Origin: Corynebacterium faecale
Lineage (GTDB): Bacteria; Actinomycetota; Actinomycetes; Mycobacteriales; Mycobacteriaceae
NCBI RefSeq assembly: GCF_030408735.1
Contig: NZ_CP047204.1
Coordinates: 1,364,001 to 1,428,000, forward strand
Length of the DNA stretch: 64,000 nucleotides
Reading direction: 5' to 3'
In this document: piece by piece, positions 1 to 8,940 of the stretch
Layout of the letters: each line of letters starts with the position of its first letter
Numbering within the stretch: the stretch's first letter is position 1
The notes under the pieces: generated by a model
Databases searched by the model: none
What the model saw: only the letters and a program-made list of their open reading frames with translations
What the model was told of the DNA's origin: nothing
Position numbers and translations under genes: made by a program

Positions 1-100
1 GGATGCAGCTCCATCATCCGCAGCTGTCGAAGAGACCGGTGGCTCCCTGGCTTCCGACGAGCAGCTCGCTGCTCTCCGCGAGAAGCTCGCAGGTAACTAA
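1..100 (+). CDS. rpsA: 30S ribosomal protein S1, C-terminal end (partial)
   Basis: Only the last 32 codons are present, reading ...SLASDEQLAALREKLAGN and a TAA stop. The acidic, Ala/Glu-rich tail ending in LREKLxGN is what corynebacterial and mycobacterial S1 proteins carry after their last S1 RNA-binding domain. S1 binds mRNA on the 30S subunit. The identification rests on this tail and on the neighbourhood: rpsA next to ptsG, coaE and uvrB is the conserved corynebacterial order. A strong terminator follows. Confidence 0.8.
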   Translation, partial: DAAPSSAAVEETGGSLASDEQLAALREKLAGN

Positions 101-172
101 TATCACCTGCACCCTTTCGCTGGGCTTTCACACTGACGTTGACGGTGTGAACGTCTGACGATTGCTCCGCAA

Positions 173-236
173 GACGCCCTGTCATGCGTGCTGGAACATT
201 AACGTGTTCCGGTACTTGCATGGCAGGGCGTTTTTG
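173..236 (+). terminator. rpsA intrinsic terminator
   Basis: Arms ACGCCCTGTCATGC (173/174 on) and GCATGGCAGGGCGT pair almost perfectly. Between them lies a nested hairpin GGAACA-TTAACG-TGTTCC. A run of five T follows at 231-235. This ends the rpsA transcript and separates it from the ptsG leader. Confidence 0.85.
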
Positions 237-716
237 TCTGTCCGGTGACCCCTGCATTAACGTGCACTGGTCATATCAAGCTTTAACTGTAGTAAACACC
301 GGTTGTCATAAGTTAAAAGGTATAAACGGGCGTGCACGGACATTGCTATTTTTGATGTTGTGATTATTTGCCTAATACCGGGCTTGTTTCTTGTTTGATT
401 CGGCTTTAAGCTGGGGGAGACTTACCACTAATTCGGGCATGGGTGTGCTGCATCACAGTGATCCGGGGAGTGGGTGGCCGCGCGGATCACTGGAGTACCT
501 GCACAACTTAACCGGTAAAGATATGACCACCTGCCGGTAGTGTGCAATCGATTCTCTGCCCTTCGCCGGTTATCACCTCACCACGTGATATCACTCCACC
601 CGGGATAGCCGGTAGGCGCTGATGGGCCGACCCCCGGTTCAACTCAGCCCCCGTCTTGTCGCGGGAACCGGTGTGGACAAACATCACCGGTGACCGTGCG
701 TTCAGAAAGGTTGGAC
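237..716 (+). promoter_or_regulatory. ptsG upstream region: promoter candidate and structured leader
   Basis: 480 bases without a gene. A weak promoter candidate is TTGATG (352-357), 15 nt, TAATAC (373-378). A perfect 10-bp inverted repeat CAGTGATCCG (456-465) / CGGATCACTG (483-492) with a 17-nt loop could be a leader hairpin or operator. A 10-bp palindrome GTGATATCAC lies at 585-594. In C. glutamicum ptsG is controlled by SugR and GlxR, but I see no convincing consensus site for either: TGTG-CTGCAT-CACA at 444-457 resembles a GlxR site but has a spacer two bases too short. An RBS (AGAAAGG, 703-709) precedes the ATG. Confidence 0.4.
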
Positions 717-2810
717 ATGGCGTCTAAAGTAACGACGACATCGCAGCATATTCTGGATAACCTTGGTGGGCCGGAGAACATCACCTCGATGACTCACTGC
801 GCAACCCGCCTCCGTTTCCAGGTTAAAGACCAAGCAGCAGTAGACCAGACCGCACTGGACTCAGACCCTGCAGTCCTCGGGGTGGTGCCCCAGGGCGCTA
901 CCGGAATGCAGGTGGTCATGGGCGGCTCAGTGGCTAACTATTATCAGGAACTGCTCAAACTTGACGGTATGCAGGGTCTGCGTGACGGCGAGGGCAAGGC
1001 TTCCGGCTCCAAGGATTACGGTGGTGTCCGTGGCAAGTACTCCCGGGTGGACTACGCCTTCGAGTTCCTCTCTGACACCTTCCGCCCGATTCTCTGGGCC
1101 CTGCTGGGTGCCTCACTGATCATCACCCTCCTGGTGCTGGCCGATACCTTCGGCCTCCAGGATTTCCGCGCCCCGATGGATGAACAGCCGGATACCTATG
1201 TGTTCCTGCACGCCATGTGGCGCTCGGTGTTCTACTTCCTGCCGATCATGGTGGGTGCCACCGCTGCCCGTAAACTCGGTGCCAACGAGTGGGTGGGTGC
1301 GGCCATCCCGGCAGCACTGCTCACCCCTGAGTTCCTGGCACTGGGTGCGGCCGGCGACACCGTCACCGTCCTGGGCCTGCCCATGGTGATCAATGACTAC
1401 TCCGGTCAGGTCTTCCCGCCGCTGATCGCGGCCGTGGGTCTGTTCTGGGTGGAGAAGCTGCTGAAGAAGATCATCCCGGAGGCCGTTCAGATGGTTTTCG
1501 TGCCGTTCTTCTCCCTGCTGGTGATGATCCCCGCCACCGCCTTCCTGCTGGGACCATTCGGCATCGGCGTGGGCAACGGTATTTCGAACATGCTGGAAGG
1601 TATCAACAACTTCAGCCCGTTCATTCTCTCCATCGTGATTCCGCTGCTGTACCCGTTCCTGGTGCCACTGGGCCTGCACTGGCCACTGAATGCCATCATG
1701 ATCCAGAACATCAACACCCTTGGCTATGACTTCATCCAGGGCCCCATGGGCGCGTGGAACTTCGCCTGTTTCGGCCTGGTCACCGGTGTCTTCATCCTCG
1801 CCATCAGGGAACGCAACAAAGCCATGCGCCAGGTATCCCTCGGCGGTATGCTCGCCGGTCTGCTGGGTGGCATTTCCGAGCCGTCCCTCTACGGTATTCT
1901 CCTGCGCTTCAAAAAGACCTACTTCCGACTCCTGCCGGGATGTTTCGTCGGTGGTGTGGTCATGGGTATTTTCGACATCAAGGCCTATGCCTTCGTGTTC
2001 ACCTCCCTGCTGACCATCCCCGCGATGGACCCATGGTTGGGGTACACCATCGGTATCGCCGCAGCCTTCTTCACCTCCATGCTCCTGGTCCTCTTCTTCG
2101 ACTACCGTTCCGATGAGGAGCGCAAGGAAGTCAAGGCACAGCTCGAGGCAGCGAACGCCGCTGAAGCTGGCGAGACCGGTGAGACCGGCCAGACTGGCAC
2201 CCCAGCCGCAGCAGCAGCCGCCACGAACGCGCCGGCGACTTCAGGCGCAGCAAGCCCAGCAACCCCAGCAGCCACCGCTGCCACGGGAGCCGTCGCAGCA
2301 GGCACTGCCGCCACCTCCAGGAAGATTCTCGGCCCAGGTGAGATCGCAGAGATCACCGCACCACTCCAGGGCACAGCGGTTCCCCTGTCCGAGGTTCCGG
2401 ATCCGATCTTCGCCGCCGGCAAACTGGGCCCCGGTATCGCGATTGAACCCAGCGGCAACACGGTGGTCGCTCCGGCTGATGGCACTGTTCTCCTGGTGCA
2501 GAAATCCGGCCATGCCGTGGCGCTGCGTCTGGAATCCGGTGTGGAACTGCTCATCCATGTCGGCCTGGACACCGTCCAGCTGGAGGGTGAGGGTTTCCAG
2601 GTCCATGTGGAGCGCAAGCAGCAGGTCAAGGCAGGCGACACCCTGATCACCTTTGATCCTGAGTTCATCCGCTCGAAGAACCTGCCCCTGATCACCCCGG
2701 TGGTGGTGTCCAACGCCAAGAAGTTCGGTTCCGTTGAGGGCCACCCGAACAGCACGGCGGATGCATCAACCAGCGTTATCACGGTCACTGGGAAAGACGA
2801 GACTGCATAA
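717..2810 (+). CDS. ptsG: PTS glucose-specific enzyme II (EIIBCA)
   Basis: Takes up glucose and phosphorylates it to glucose 6-phosphate with phosphate passed from PEP through EI and HPr. Domain order is B-C-A in 697 residues. EIIB carries the phosphorylated Cys at about residue 28 (MTHCATRLRF). EIIC has many membrane segments and the conserved GISEPSLYG. An Ala/Thr/Pro-rich linker (about 480-545) leads to EIIA with the active His near 614 (IHVGLDTVQ). The sequence is nearly that of C. glutamicum PtsG; the linker differs most. I start at ATG 717 because AGAAAGG lies 7 nt upstream; an in-frame GTG at 690 has no RBS. The gene stands alone downstream of the rpsA terminator. Confidence 0.95.
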   Translation: MASKVTTTSQHILDNLGGPENITSMTHCATRLRFQVKDQAAVDQTALDSDPAVLGVVPQGATGMQVVMGGSVANYYQELLKLDGMQGLRDGEGKASGSKDYGGVRGKYSRVDYAFEFLSDTFRPILWALLGASLIITLLVLADTFGLQDFRAPMDEQPDTYVFLHAMWRSVFYFLPIMVGATAARKLGANEWVGAAIPAALLTPEFLALGAAGDTVTVLGLPMVINDYSGQVFPPLIAAVGLFWVEKLLKKIIPEAVQMVFVPFFSLLVMIPATAFLLGPFGIGVGNGISNMLEGINNFSPFILSIVIPLLYPFLVPLGLHWPLNAIMIQNINTLGYDFIQGPMGAWNFACFGLVTGVFILAIRERNKAMRQVSLGGMLAGLLGGISEPSLYGILLRFKKTYFRLLPGCFVGGVVMGIFDIKAYAFVFTSLLTIPAMDPWLGYTIGIAAAFFTSMLLVLFFDYRSDEERKEVKAQLEAANAAEAGETGETGQTGTPAAAAAATNAPATSGAASPATPAATAATGAVAAGTAATSRKILGPGEIAEITAPLQGTAVPLSEVPDPIFAAGKLGPGIAIEPSGNTVVAPADGTVLLVQKSGHAVALRLESGVELLIHVGLDTVQLEGEGFQVHVERKQQVKAGDTLITFDPEFIRSKNLPLITPVVVSNAKKFGSVEGHPNSTADASTSVITVTGKDETA

Positions 2811-2849
2811 AGATCACATCCCAGACAAATAACCACTAATCTGGTGCAC

Positions 2850-3452
2850 ATGTTGCGCATTGGATTAACCGGAGGGATCGGCAGCGGTAAGTCCACCGTT
2901 GCCGATCTTTTGTCATCTGAAGGATTCCTCATCATCGACGCGGACCAGATCGCCCGCGATATCGTTGAACCCGGCCAGCCCGCTCTCAAGGAGCTTGCCG
3001 AGGCGTTCGGGGAGGACATCATCACACCTGACGGCACACTGGATCGCCCTGGCCTGGCAGCCAGGGCCTTTGTGGATGCTGAGAAGACCGCCCTGCTCAA
3101 TTCCATCACCCACCCACGCATCGCGGAGGAGACCTCCCGCAGGTTCGCCGAGGCAGAAGCCAAGGGCACCAAGGCGGCGGTCTACGATATGCCGCTGCTG
3201 GTGGACAAGGGCCTTGACCGCAAGATGGATCTGGTCGTGGTGGTGGATGTCGAGGTGGAGGAGAGGATCCGCCGGCTCGTGGCAAAGCGTGGTCTGACCG
3301 AGGATGACGTGCGGCGACGCATCGCCTCGCAGGTGCCCGATGAGATCCGCCTCAAGGCAGCCGACATCGTCATCGATAACAACGGTCCCGTGGAAAACCT
3401 GCGCGCGCAGGCCGATAACCTCATTGCGGAGATCCTCACCCGCATCAACTAG
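2850..3452 (+). CDS. coaE: dephospho-CoA kinase
   Basis: Last step of coenzyme A synthesis: ATP-dependent phosphorylation of the 3'-hydroxyl of dephospho-CoA. The 200-residue protein has the P-loop GGIGSGKST at 8-16, the IDAD stretch for substrate binding (about 31-34) and the family's RI...R lid region. Length is typical. Start ATG 2850 fits a leaderless mRNA: TAATCT (2837-2842) ends 7 nt before it. An in-frame GTG at 2844 is the alternative. The gene lies 39 nt after ptsG, as in C. glutamicum. Confidence 0.95.
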   Translation: MLRIGLTGGIGSGKSTVADLLSSEGFLIIDADQIARDIVEPGQPALKELAEAFGEDIITPDGTLDRPGLAARAFVDAEKTALLNSITHPRIAEETSRRFAEAEAKGTKAAVYDMPLLVDKGLDRKMDLVVVVDVEVEERIRRLVAKRGLTEDDVRRRIASQVPDEIRLKAADIVIDNNGPVENLRAQADNLIAEILTRIN

Positions 3453-3568
3453 TCGCGGTAGGGTAGCTGTTCTGGCAAATTCTTCACGCGCTTCCCACGT
3501 TGAGAAGTCATTAAATCTGCTATCAACGGTGGTAGGTTAAGGGCAGAAACACCATGGAAGGACTACTG

Positions 3569-4471
3569 ATGCAACCATTTGTCGCACTTGATTTTGAGAC
3601 CGCCAATGGTAAACGTGCCTCAGCCTGCTCGATTGGCATGGCCAGGTTCGGGGAAGATGGTGAGATCAAGAAAACTTTTCATTCCCTCATTCTCCCGCAT
3701 ATGGAGCATCGTTTTTTCCACCCCGCGAATACCTGGGTTCACGGAATTCGTGCGGATGACGTCAAAGATTCCCCGGAGTGGGGAGACCTGGTGGGAGAGG
3801 TGAAAGATTTCGTCGGGGATGCACCGTTAGTTGCTCACAATTTTGGTTTTGACGGTTCCGTATTGAACCAGCTTGCTGATCTCTATCAGCACCCGCCTCT
3901 GGACAATCACCGTTATTGCACCCTCAGGTTGGCGCGTCGTATATATGCTGATCTACCGAAGAAGTCTCTGGATGTTGTATTCGGGCACCTCTTCCCTGGG
4001 GAGCAGCTTAACCACCACAACGCGGAGGCCGATGCGATTGCCGCAGGCCGAATTTTCAGTGCGATGCACCGCGATTCTTCTCTTGAGGATCTGGATGCCC
4101 TTCTTGCTCCTGACCGCCGGTCAGGGACGGCGAAGCGGCCAGCGGTCAGTGACGCTTCTAGCGTGGCGGCGTTGGTGGAGAGTTTCGGTGGGTCTATCGC
4201 GCTTCGGGGCGAAAATATTTGTTTCACCGGGACTCTGGAGAGGGGGAAGCGGGCGGACATGGAGGAGTTCATCAAGCATGTTGGAGCTACGCCTTCGAAA
4301 AACGTAACAGCCAAAACCACCCTTCTAGTGGTGGGTGTCCCTAACCCCACGACGTGGAAAGAAGGCTCATCGGCCTCCCGTAAATTAGAGAAGGCCACCC
4401 AGCTCTATGAGAAAGGCGCACCCATCCAGGTGCTGTCTGAAGAAGATTTCTTCGCGCTTCTAGAGGAATAA
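3569..4471 (+). CDS. DnaQ-family 3'-5' exonuclease with C-terminal BRCT domain
   Basis: About 300 residues. The N-terminal half is a DEDDh exonuclease of the DNA polymerase III epsilon type: ALDFETAN (first Asp/Glu pair, residues 4-11), VAHNFGFD (second Asp), HNAEADA (last His and Asp). The C-terminal part (about 215-295) is a BRCT domain, seen as ICFTGTLERGKR ... VTAKTTLLVVG, like that of NAD-dependent DNA ligase. Such fusions are stand-alone repair or proofreading nucleases; its partner is not evident here. Start ATG 3569 has GAAGGA 6 nt upstream; an in-frame ATG at 3554 overlaps that RBS. TAGGTT at about 3533 is a possible -10. Its base composition is slightly more A/T-rich than its neighbours. 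Confidence 0.85.
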   Translation: MQPFVALDFETANGKRASACSIGMARFGEDGEIKKTFHSLILPHMEHRFFHPANTWVHGIRADDVKDSPEWGDLVGEVKDFVGDAPLVAHNFGFDGSVLNQLADLYQHPPLDNHRYCTLRLARRIYADLPKKSLDVVFGHLFPGEQLNHHNAEADAIAAGRIFSAMHRDSSLEDLDALLAPDRRSGTAKRPAVSDASSVAALVESFGGSIALRGENICFTGTLERGKRADMEEFIKHVGATPSKNVTAKTTLLVVGVPNPTTWKEGSSASRKLEKATQLYEKGAPIQVLSEEDFFALLEE

Positions 4472-4511
4472 ATCCAGCGGACACACTGAGATTCCCGGTA
4501 GGGTAGCCGTC

Positions 4512-4871
4512 ATGGATATCTGGAACACCGGCCCTTTTGATAATGAAGAAGCCCAGGAGGTCCTCGAAGACCTGCGCAACAATGAGTTGTACCTGGATGA
4601 GCTTTTACCTGATGCCGGCCACCGGTTTATTGAAAAGGACCACGGCGCGCTGATCATTGCCCTTGCGCACCTGGCCGCCGGCGAGCAACCAGAAGACGAT
4701 CAGGTAGTCAACGCGGAGGCCCTCCAGACCCCGGAGATGAAAGAGCGCCTGCGCCAGTGCCTGGAGGCCGTGCTTATCGACGCCACCGTCTCCGGCCTTT
4801 ACGCCCACTGGCAGGAGCAGGGTGAGCAGTTGCACGAGTGGAAGGCACGCTCACACGTCGCGCTGAGCTAG
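4512..4871 (+). CDS. DUF4259 domain-containing protein
   Basis: A 119-residue acidic, soluble protein of unknown function. The N-terminus (MDIWNTGPFDNEEAQEVLEDL) is the hallmark of DUF4259 proteins, and it spans the whole protein. Apparently leaderless: TAGGGT (4499-4504) ends 7 nt before the ATG. It is convergent with the glycosyltransferase gene downstream, only 5 nt apart, with no terminator visible between them. Confidence 0.75.
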   Translation: MDIWNTGPFDNEEAQEVLEDLRNNELYLDELLPDAGHRFIEKDHGALIIALAHLAAGEQPEDDQVVNAEALQTPEMKERLRQCLEAVLIDATVSGLYAHWQEQGEQLHEWKARSHVALS

Positions 4872-4876
4872 CAGGT

Positions 4877-6910
4877 TCACCAACCGGCCAACCACTGTTC
4901 GAGGCGCAGCGGGCCATCCCAGTCACGCATCTTCGTGTGGATGATCGCGGGGGAGCGGCGTGTGATGCGTTGGGCGCGAACCCGGCCCACATCATGGCCA
5001 TCGTGCCGGAGAATCCCCAGGCCACCGAGCTGATCCACGCGTTGTAGACGCTTGGAGAGGTCATCGGGTGGGCACAGTGGCTGATCCAGGTCGATGCGGA
5101 TGCGTCCGGTTCCGGGGCCCACGCGGGGATCGGCACGAAACAGCCGGGAGGAAGGCCCCACCACATGCACATCTCCGGCATCCAACCAGGCTTTGACCAC
5201 GGGTTCCGGGGTGTCTTCGGGCAGGTGGACGATCACGTCCTGGCGGTCAAACAGCACCCCGGACGGGCGTGCGATGGGGTGGGTGATGCGGGAGGCCAGG
5301 GCGATGGTCTCGGCATTCTTCTCGGCGAGTTTGTCCGCCTCTGATACCTCGCGTGCAGCCCAGTCGGGTTCCAGATGATCAGCGATGGCCTCTGGATCGT
5401 GAAGGAAGATGGCACCGGCATTCCACAGACGCCAGCCGAGCTCCCAGTCCTCCCCGCCATAACCGATCATCGTCTCATCGAATCCACCCACCTGATGAAA
5501 CAACGTTGTCGATGTTGCCAGCACTGAGGAGATGATGAACCGCCACGAGGTGTCATCAGCCAGGCGGAGGTGATCAGTGTAGTCCCAGGCATCCTTGAGC
5601 CACTGTGGTTCTTTACCATCCTGGAGGCGTGTGCCCACCACCACGCAGCGGGGATCAGCGGCGATCCACCTGCTCATGGCGGTGAGATAACCGGGGCGGG
5701 GCACGGTGTCACCATCGAGGAACACCATCACCTCATGGGAGGCGGCGCGGGCTCCTAGGTTTCGGGCAGCTCCGGCGCGGAAGCCCTGGTCCTCCTGGCG
5801 CACCACCGTGATGGGCAGGGTGGAGGTGACCTCGGGTGGGGTGGTGGAGCCGTCATCGGCGATGATGATCTCCACCTCGGCGCCGTGGCCGTTGTTCTCC
5901 ACGCCGGTGATCACTTTGCGCAGGGAATCGATGTCGTTGTAATAGGGGATCACCACGCTGACCGGCACCGGAGTCTCTGCTGCCGGGGGTGCGATATTTC
6001 CACGCAGCCACGGCCCGAAGTGGGTGATCCACAGATCCTGCCAGGCGGTGGCCACCTCTGCCCAGCCCCAGGTGTGACGGGTATCCACCGGGGCGGAGAA
6101 ACTCTCATCCTTCGCTGCGGCGGCGAGTGCTGTGGGCCAGTCATCCACCAGCACCACCTGCTCGGGGAAGTGCTCAGCCACCTCGCGGGAATAATCACTG
6201 TCGGTGACCAGAACCCGCCTGCCTGCCGCCAACCAGTGCATCAACGAACCGGAAGCAGAGAAGTGCCGGTGCGCGCAGACAGGGATCGCGGTGCGTGCCA
6301 TCTCAGTCCAGAGATCGGCCTCAGAGAGGTATCCCGTGACTTCCACGCCGGGCAGTTCCATGTCCTCGTGCCCCTGGGAGTAGCCGCCCAAGGCACGGAC
6401 CCGAAGTCCACCGACTGTCTCAGCTGCCGCTGCGATGGTCTCATGTCCCTTGCCGGGGTAGATGAAACCCAGCACGCCCACGGTCCCGGGTTCTGGCGTG
6501 GGGAGTTCTGGATACTCAGGTGCTGGGGGAAGGGGGAGAGGAATGACATGGGCGTCCACATCGAAGAATGCGGCCTCATGGTGGGAGTTGGTCACCACTA
6601 GATCGGCTTCCCGAGCAAGCCTCTGGTAGGCACGGCTGCGCCGTTGGAAGCGGTCCTCACCTTCCTCGGGTTGGGGCACATCGTGGAAGGAGACGCTGAA
6701 GGGATGTCCCTCCACAGCGCGCAGGACTGTATCCACCGCGGCGTCCGGATCGGGGCCGAAGAGGTGATCGGTGAAGGTGATGTGGATGGGGCCGGGGGAG
6801 AGGGGATCATCAAGCGCTGCCACCAGACCGCCGGAATTATTGATGAGCAGGCGGGCATAGTTGGTGACACCGTGTTCCGGCGGGCCGACAATCAGGTGTG
6901 TGATATTCAT
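4877..6910 (-). CDS. two-domain glycosyltransferase (GT4-like plus GT2)
   Basis: 677 residues, probably cytoplasmic, with no membrane segment. Residues 1 to about 290 look like a GT-B (GT4-type) transferase: GVTNYARLL early, then VLGFIYPGKGHE and a C-terminal half with FSASGSLMHWLAAGRRVLVTD. From about 300 a GT2 GT-A domain follows: VSVVIPYYND, ADDGST, the metal-binding FLDGDT (DxD) and GGFDETMIGYGGEDWELGWRLW, typical of galactosyltransferase-like GT2 enzymes. The last 150 residues are not recognised. Start ATG 6910 has GGAGAAGGG 8 nt upstream; an in-frame ATG at 6928 lies in front of that RBS. Donor sugar and acceptor cannot be told. It probably builds a surface glycan with the neighbouring genes. 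Confidence 0.75.
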   Translation of the reverse strand: MNITHLIVGPPEHGVTNYARLLINNSGGLVAALDDPLSPGPIHITFTDHLFGPDPDAAVDTVLRAVEGHPFSVSFHDVPQPEEGEDRFQRRSRAYQRLAREADLVVTNSHHEAAFFDVDAHVIPLPLPPAPEYPELPTPEPGTVGVLGFIYPGKGHETIAAAAETVGGLRVRALGGYSQGHEDMELPGVEVTGYLSEADLWTEMARTAIPVCAHRHFSASGSLMHWLAAGRRVLVTDSDYSREVAEHFPEQVVLVDDWPTALAAAAKDESFSAPVDTRHTWGWAEVATAWQDLWITHFGPWLRGNIAPPAAETPVPVSVVIPYYNDIDSLRKVITGVENNGHGAEVEIIIADDGSTTPPEVTSTLPITVVRQEDQGFRAGAARNLGARAASHEVMVFLDGDTVPRPGYLTAMSRWIAADPRCVVVGTRLQDGKEPQWLKDAWDYTDHLRLADDTSWRFIISSVLATSTTLFHQVGGFDETMIGYGGEDWELGWRLWNAGAIFLHDPEAIADHLEPDWAAREVSEADKLAEKNAETIALASRITHPIARPSGVLFDRQDVIVHLPEDTPEPVVKAWLDAGDVHVVGPSSRLFRADPRVGPGTGRIRIDLDQPLCPPDDLSKRLQRVDQLGGLGILRHDGHDVGRVRAQRITRRSPAIIHTKMRDWDGPLRLEQWLAGW

Positions 6911-6998
6911 GCGATCGCCCTTCTCCATGATGAATCCGCGAGTTTAGCAAAAACCCGCAGGTGCAGATCCCGTCACAGAGTCCCGACAGTGACGCGAT

Positions 6999-7919
6999 CT
7001 ACACCAGACCGAGCATCTCCAACCGTTTCCCATGACGTTTCAACCCGGCTGACACGATCTCTGGATGCTCCCTGTAGAAGGCCAGCTGCGCCTGCTCTAT
7101 ATCTTCTGATGGCGCAGGCCACCAGGAATCACGTCCTGCCACCTCCACGCCGAGTGCACGGGCAGCATCAGGATCCACCGGTGCATCCAGACCACCCAGG
7201 AGCTCACGTCCCGGATCCCGTACCTCACCAGTGACACCGATGGCGGCCAACACCCGGCGCGCCAGGAACATCAGGGTGCTGTTGTCCGGGTGGTTGATGG
7301 TGTGCCACACGGGCGAGGTTTCAAGGAAGTCAGAGACCACCACCGTGTCATGGTCCTGTTCCCGAAGACGCAGCTCAGACACACTTAACGCAGCTAGCTC
7401 CCGGAACACTGCTGGTTCCACGGACACCCCAAGTGCATCCCGCCCGGAAGCTATCGCCAGGGTGCGTAGATCGTGATAGGGCACCACCGGGGGATTTAAT
7501 GAGGGATCAATCGGGGAGCGGATGATCGCCTGGTAGGGCATGAGGGCATCGAAACGCAGCACGGGAAATCTCACCACCCGGCCGTGAGCAGGCAGCAGCA
7601 AGGCTAATTGGTTGGTGCCGCAGGGCAGATCGCGGTAATCATCGCGCACCGGTTGCATCACCAGGACATCCGCTGAACCCAGCACGTGTTCCATCAGCGC
7701 CACATCTTCAGCCGTCCATTCGTGGATGGCCGGGATCCGGAAGGAGTTTACCGCGCCGGTTGAATCTAAGAGGATGCGCAGTGATTCCGCCTGGCAGTTG
7801 CCCACAACGACTACAGTGGGTGCATTGTCCCGTCGTACAGGTGTGCGGAGCTGATAGAACTCCCCATAGTGCAGTCGGCGGGGATCCGCAGCGAAGTTAT
7901 CAAGCGCGCTCATATTCAT
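6999..7919 (-). CDS. WcbI-family polysaccharide biosynthesis protein
   Basis: 306 residues. The stretch TVVVVGNCQAESLRILL (about 35-51) is the signature of the WcbI family, whose founding member is needed for Burkholderia capsule and binds CoA, probably as an acetyltransferase. HEWTAEDVALMEHVLGSADVLVMQPV and the later PVVPYHD fit the same fold. Here it likely decorates the glycan made by the adjacent glycosyltransferases. It starts next to the divergent operon; TAATAT in the shared palindrome 7925-7934 lies 8 nt before the ATG, so the transcript may be leaderless. The two-domain transferase follows on the same strand after 88 nt. Confidence 0.75.
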   Translation of the reverse strand: MNMSALDNFAADPRRLHYGEFYQLRTPVRRDNAPTVVVVGNCQAESLRILLDSTGAVNSFRIPAIHEWTAEDVALMEHVLGSADVLVMQPVRDDYRDLPCGTNQLALLLPAHGRVVRFPVLRFDALMPYQAIIRSPIDPSLNPPVVPYHDLRTLAIASGRDALGVSVEPAVFRELAALSVSELRLREQDHDTVVVSDFLETSPVWHTINHPDNSTLMFLARRVLAAIGVTGEVRDPGRELLGGLDAPVDPDAARALGVEVAGRDSWWPAPSEDIEQAQLAFYREHPEIVSAGLKRHGKRLEMLGLV

Positions 7920-7924
7920 TAGAG

Positions 7925-7934
7925 GTAATATTAC
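7925..7934. promoter_or_regulatory. palindrome GTAATATTAC between divergent glycan operons
   Basis: Perfect 10-bp palindrome in the 58-bp gap between the WcbI-like gene and the plus-strand glycosyltransferase operon. It provides a TAATAT -10 hexamer on both strands, so the two units may fire from overlapping divergent promoters. Inference from sequence only. Confidence 0.35.
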
Positions 7935-7977
7935 AGGCCGTAGAGTTTTTTCAGTCCACAGTGAGAAAGGCGGTGCT

Positions 7978-8940
7978 GTGTCAACCCGAGTTATGGCAAT
8001 ACCCGCAGGTCATCCCTACCCACGTGCTCTTCAACCCGAGGGCGGGTGGGTAGATATCACGGTGCTGCCGGACCCGGTGGTCAACCCGGATGATCCCAGT
8101 CAGTGGTGGCCACACCCCGCTTTTACACCCCAGTGGTGGGAGACACCCAGAGATATTGATCTGGTCCATGTTCATTTCGGTTTCGAACATCTCACTTATG
8201 AGGAGACCGCCCTGTTCACGGAGGTGCTCAGAGAAAATGGCATCCCCCTGGTGCTCACCGTGCATGATCTGGATAATCCCCACCTGGAGGATCAGACTGA
8301 CTATCACCGGCAGTTGCGTCTGCTCATTGATGCGGCGGTACATGTGTTCACGTTGTCTGAAGGGGCTGGGGAGGTCGTCGATAAGCAGTGTGGACGCCGG
8401 GCAGAGGTGACGCCGCACCCGGCGATCACCGCGGGCCACACCACACCTGGCACCGGGCGCGCCGGGGTGTTTTTGAAGTCGGTGCGCGCGAATGTGGTGA
8501 CTGATCCGCAGTTTTACCGTGACCTGGGGGCGGAGCTCTACATCCACCACGGCGCAGAACCGAACTTGGAGAACCTTGCCGATCATATCCATGCCCCGAT
8601 GGATGATCAGACGCTGTATGCGGCGATCGCACATCACCCCGTGGTAGTGCTGCCGTATCTGCGTGGCACGCATTCCGGCTGGCTACGGATGTGCCGTGAT
8701 CTGGGGGTGAGTGTCGCCGTGCCTGATTGTGGTTGTTATGACTCCCAGATGCCTGGCGACGCGGGAGTGGCCACCTACCGCACCGGCGATGGCCGTGATG
8801 CCGCGCGGGTGGTCGAGCAGTTGAAGCGCCAGGGACCGGTGCCCACGCCACCCATCATTGATGTCAGCGCGCAGCACCGCCGCGTCTATCTCACAAGCCT
8901 CAAGAGCCTCAACAGTCTCAACAGTGCAGGTGCACGATGA
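7978..8940 (+). CDS. glycosyltransferase, GT4-like
   Basis: 320 residues. The N-terminal half looks like the acceptor domain of a GT-B enzyme: DLVHVHFGFEHL, then PLVLTVHDLDNPH and AAVHVFTLSEGA (the usual point where a GT4 calls its acceptor or gate residues). The C-terminal half is short: only HSGWLRMCRDLGVSVAVPDCG recalls the donor-binding E-x7-E region, and the first Glu is missing. Donor binding may therefore be unusual, or the protein may act in a complex. GTG start with AGAAAGG 7 nt upstream. Its stop overlaps the next start (ATGA), so the genes are translationally coupled. Confidence 0.65.
   Translation: MSTRVMAIPAGHPYPRALQPEGGWVDITVLPDPVVNPDDPSQWWPHPAFTPQWWETPRDIDLVHVHFGFEHLTYEETALFTEVLRENGIPLVLTVHDLDNPHLEDQTDYHRQLRLLIDAAVHVFTLSEGAGEVVDKQCGRRAEVTPHPAITAGHTTPGTGRAGVFLKSVRANVVTDPQFYRDLGAELYIHHGAEPNLENLADHIHAPMDDQTLYAAIAHHPVVVLPYLRGTHSGWLRMCRDLGVSVAVPDCGCYDSQMPGDAGVATYRTGDGRDAARVVEQLKRQGPVPTPPIIDVSAQHRRVYLTSLKSLNSLNSAGAR

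Noticed and set aside
442..457. GlxR site in the ptsG leader
   Set aside because: TGTG and CACA are separated by 6 nt instead of 8, so it misses the consensus spacing.
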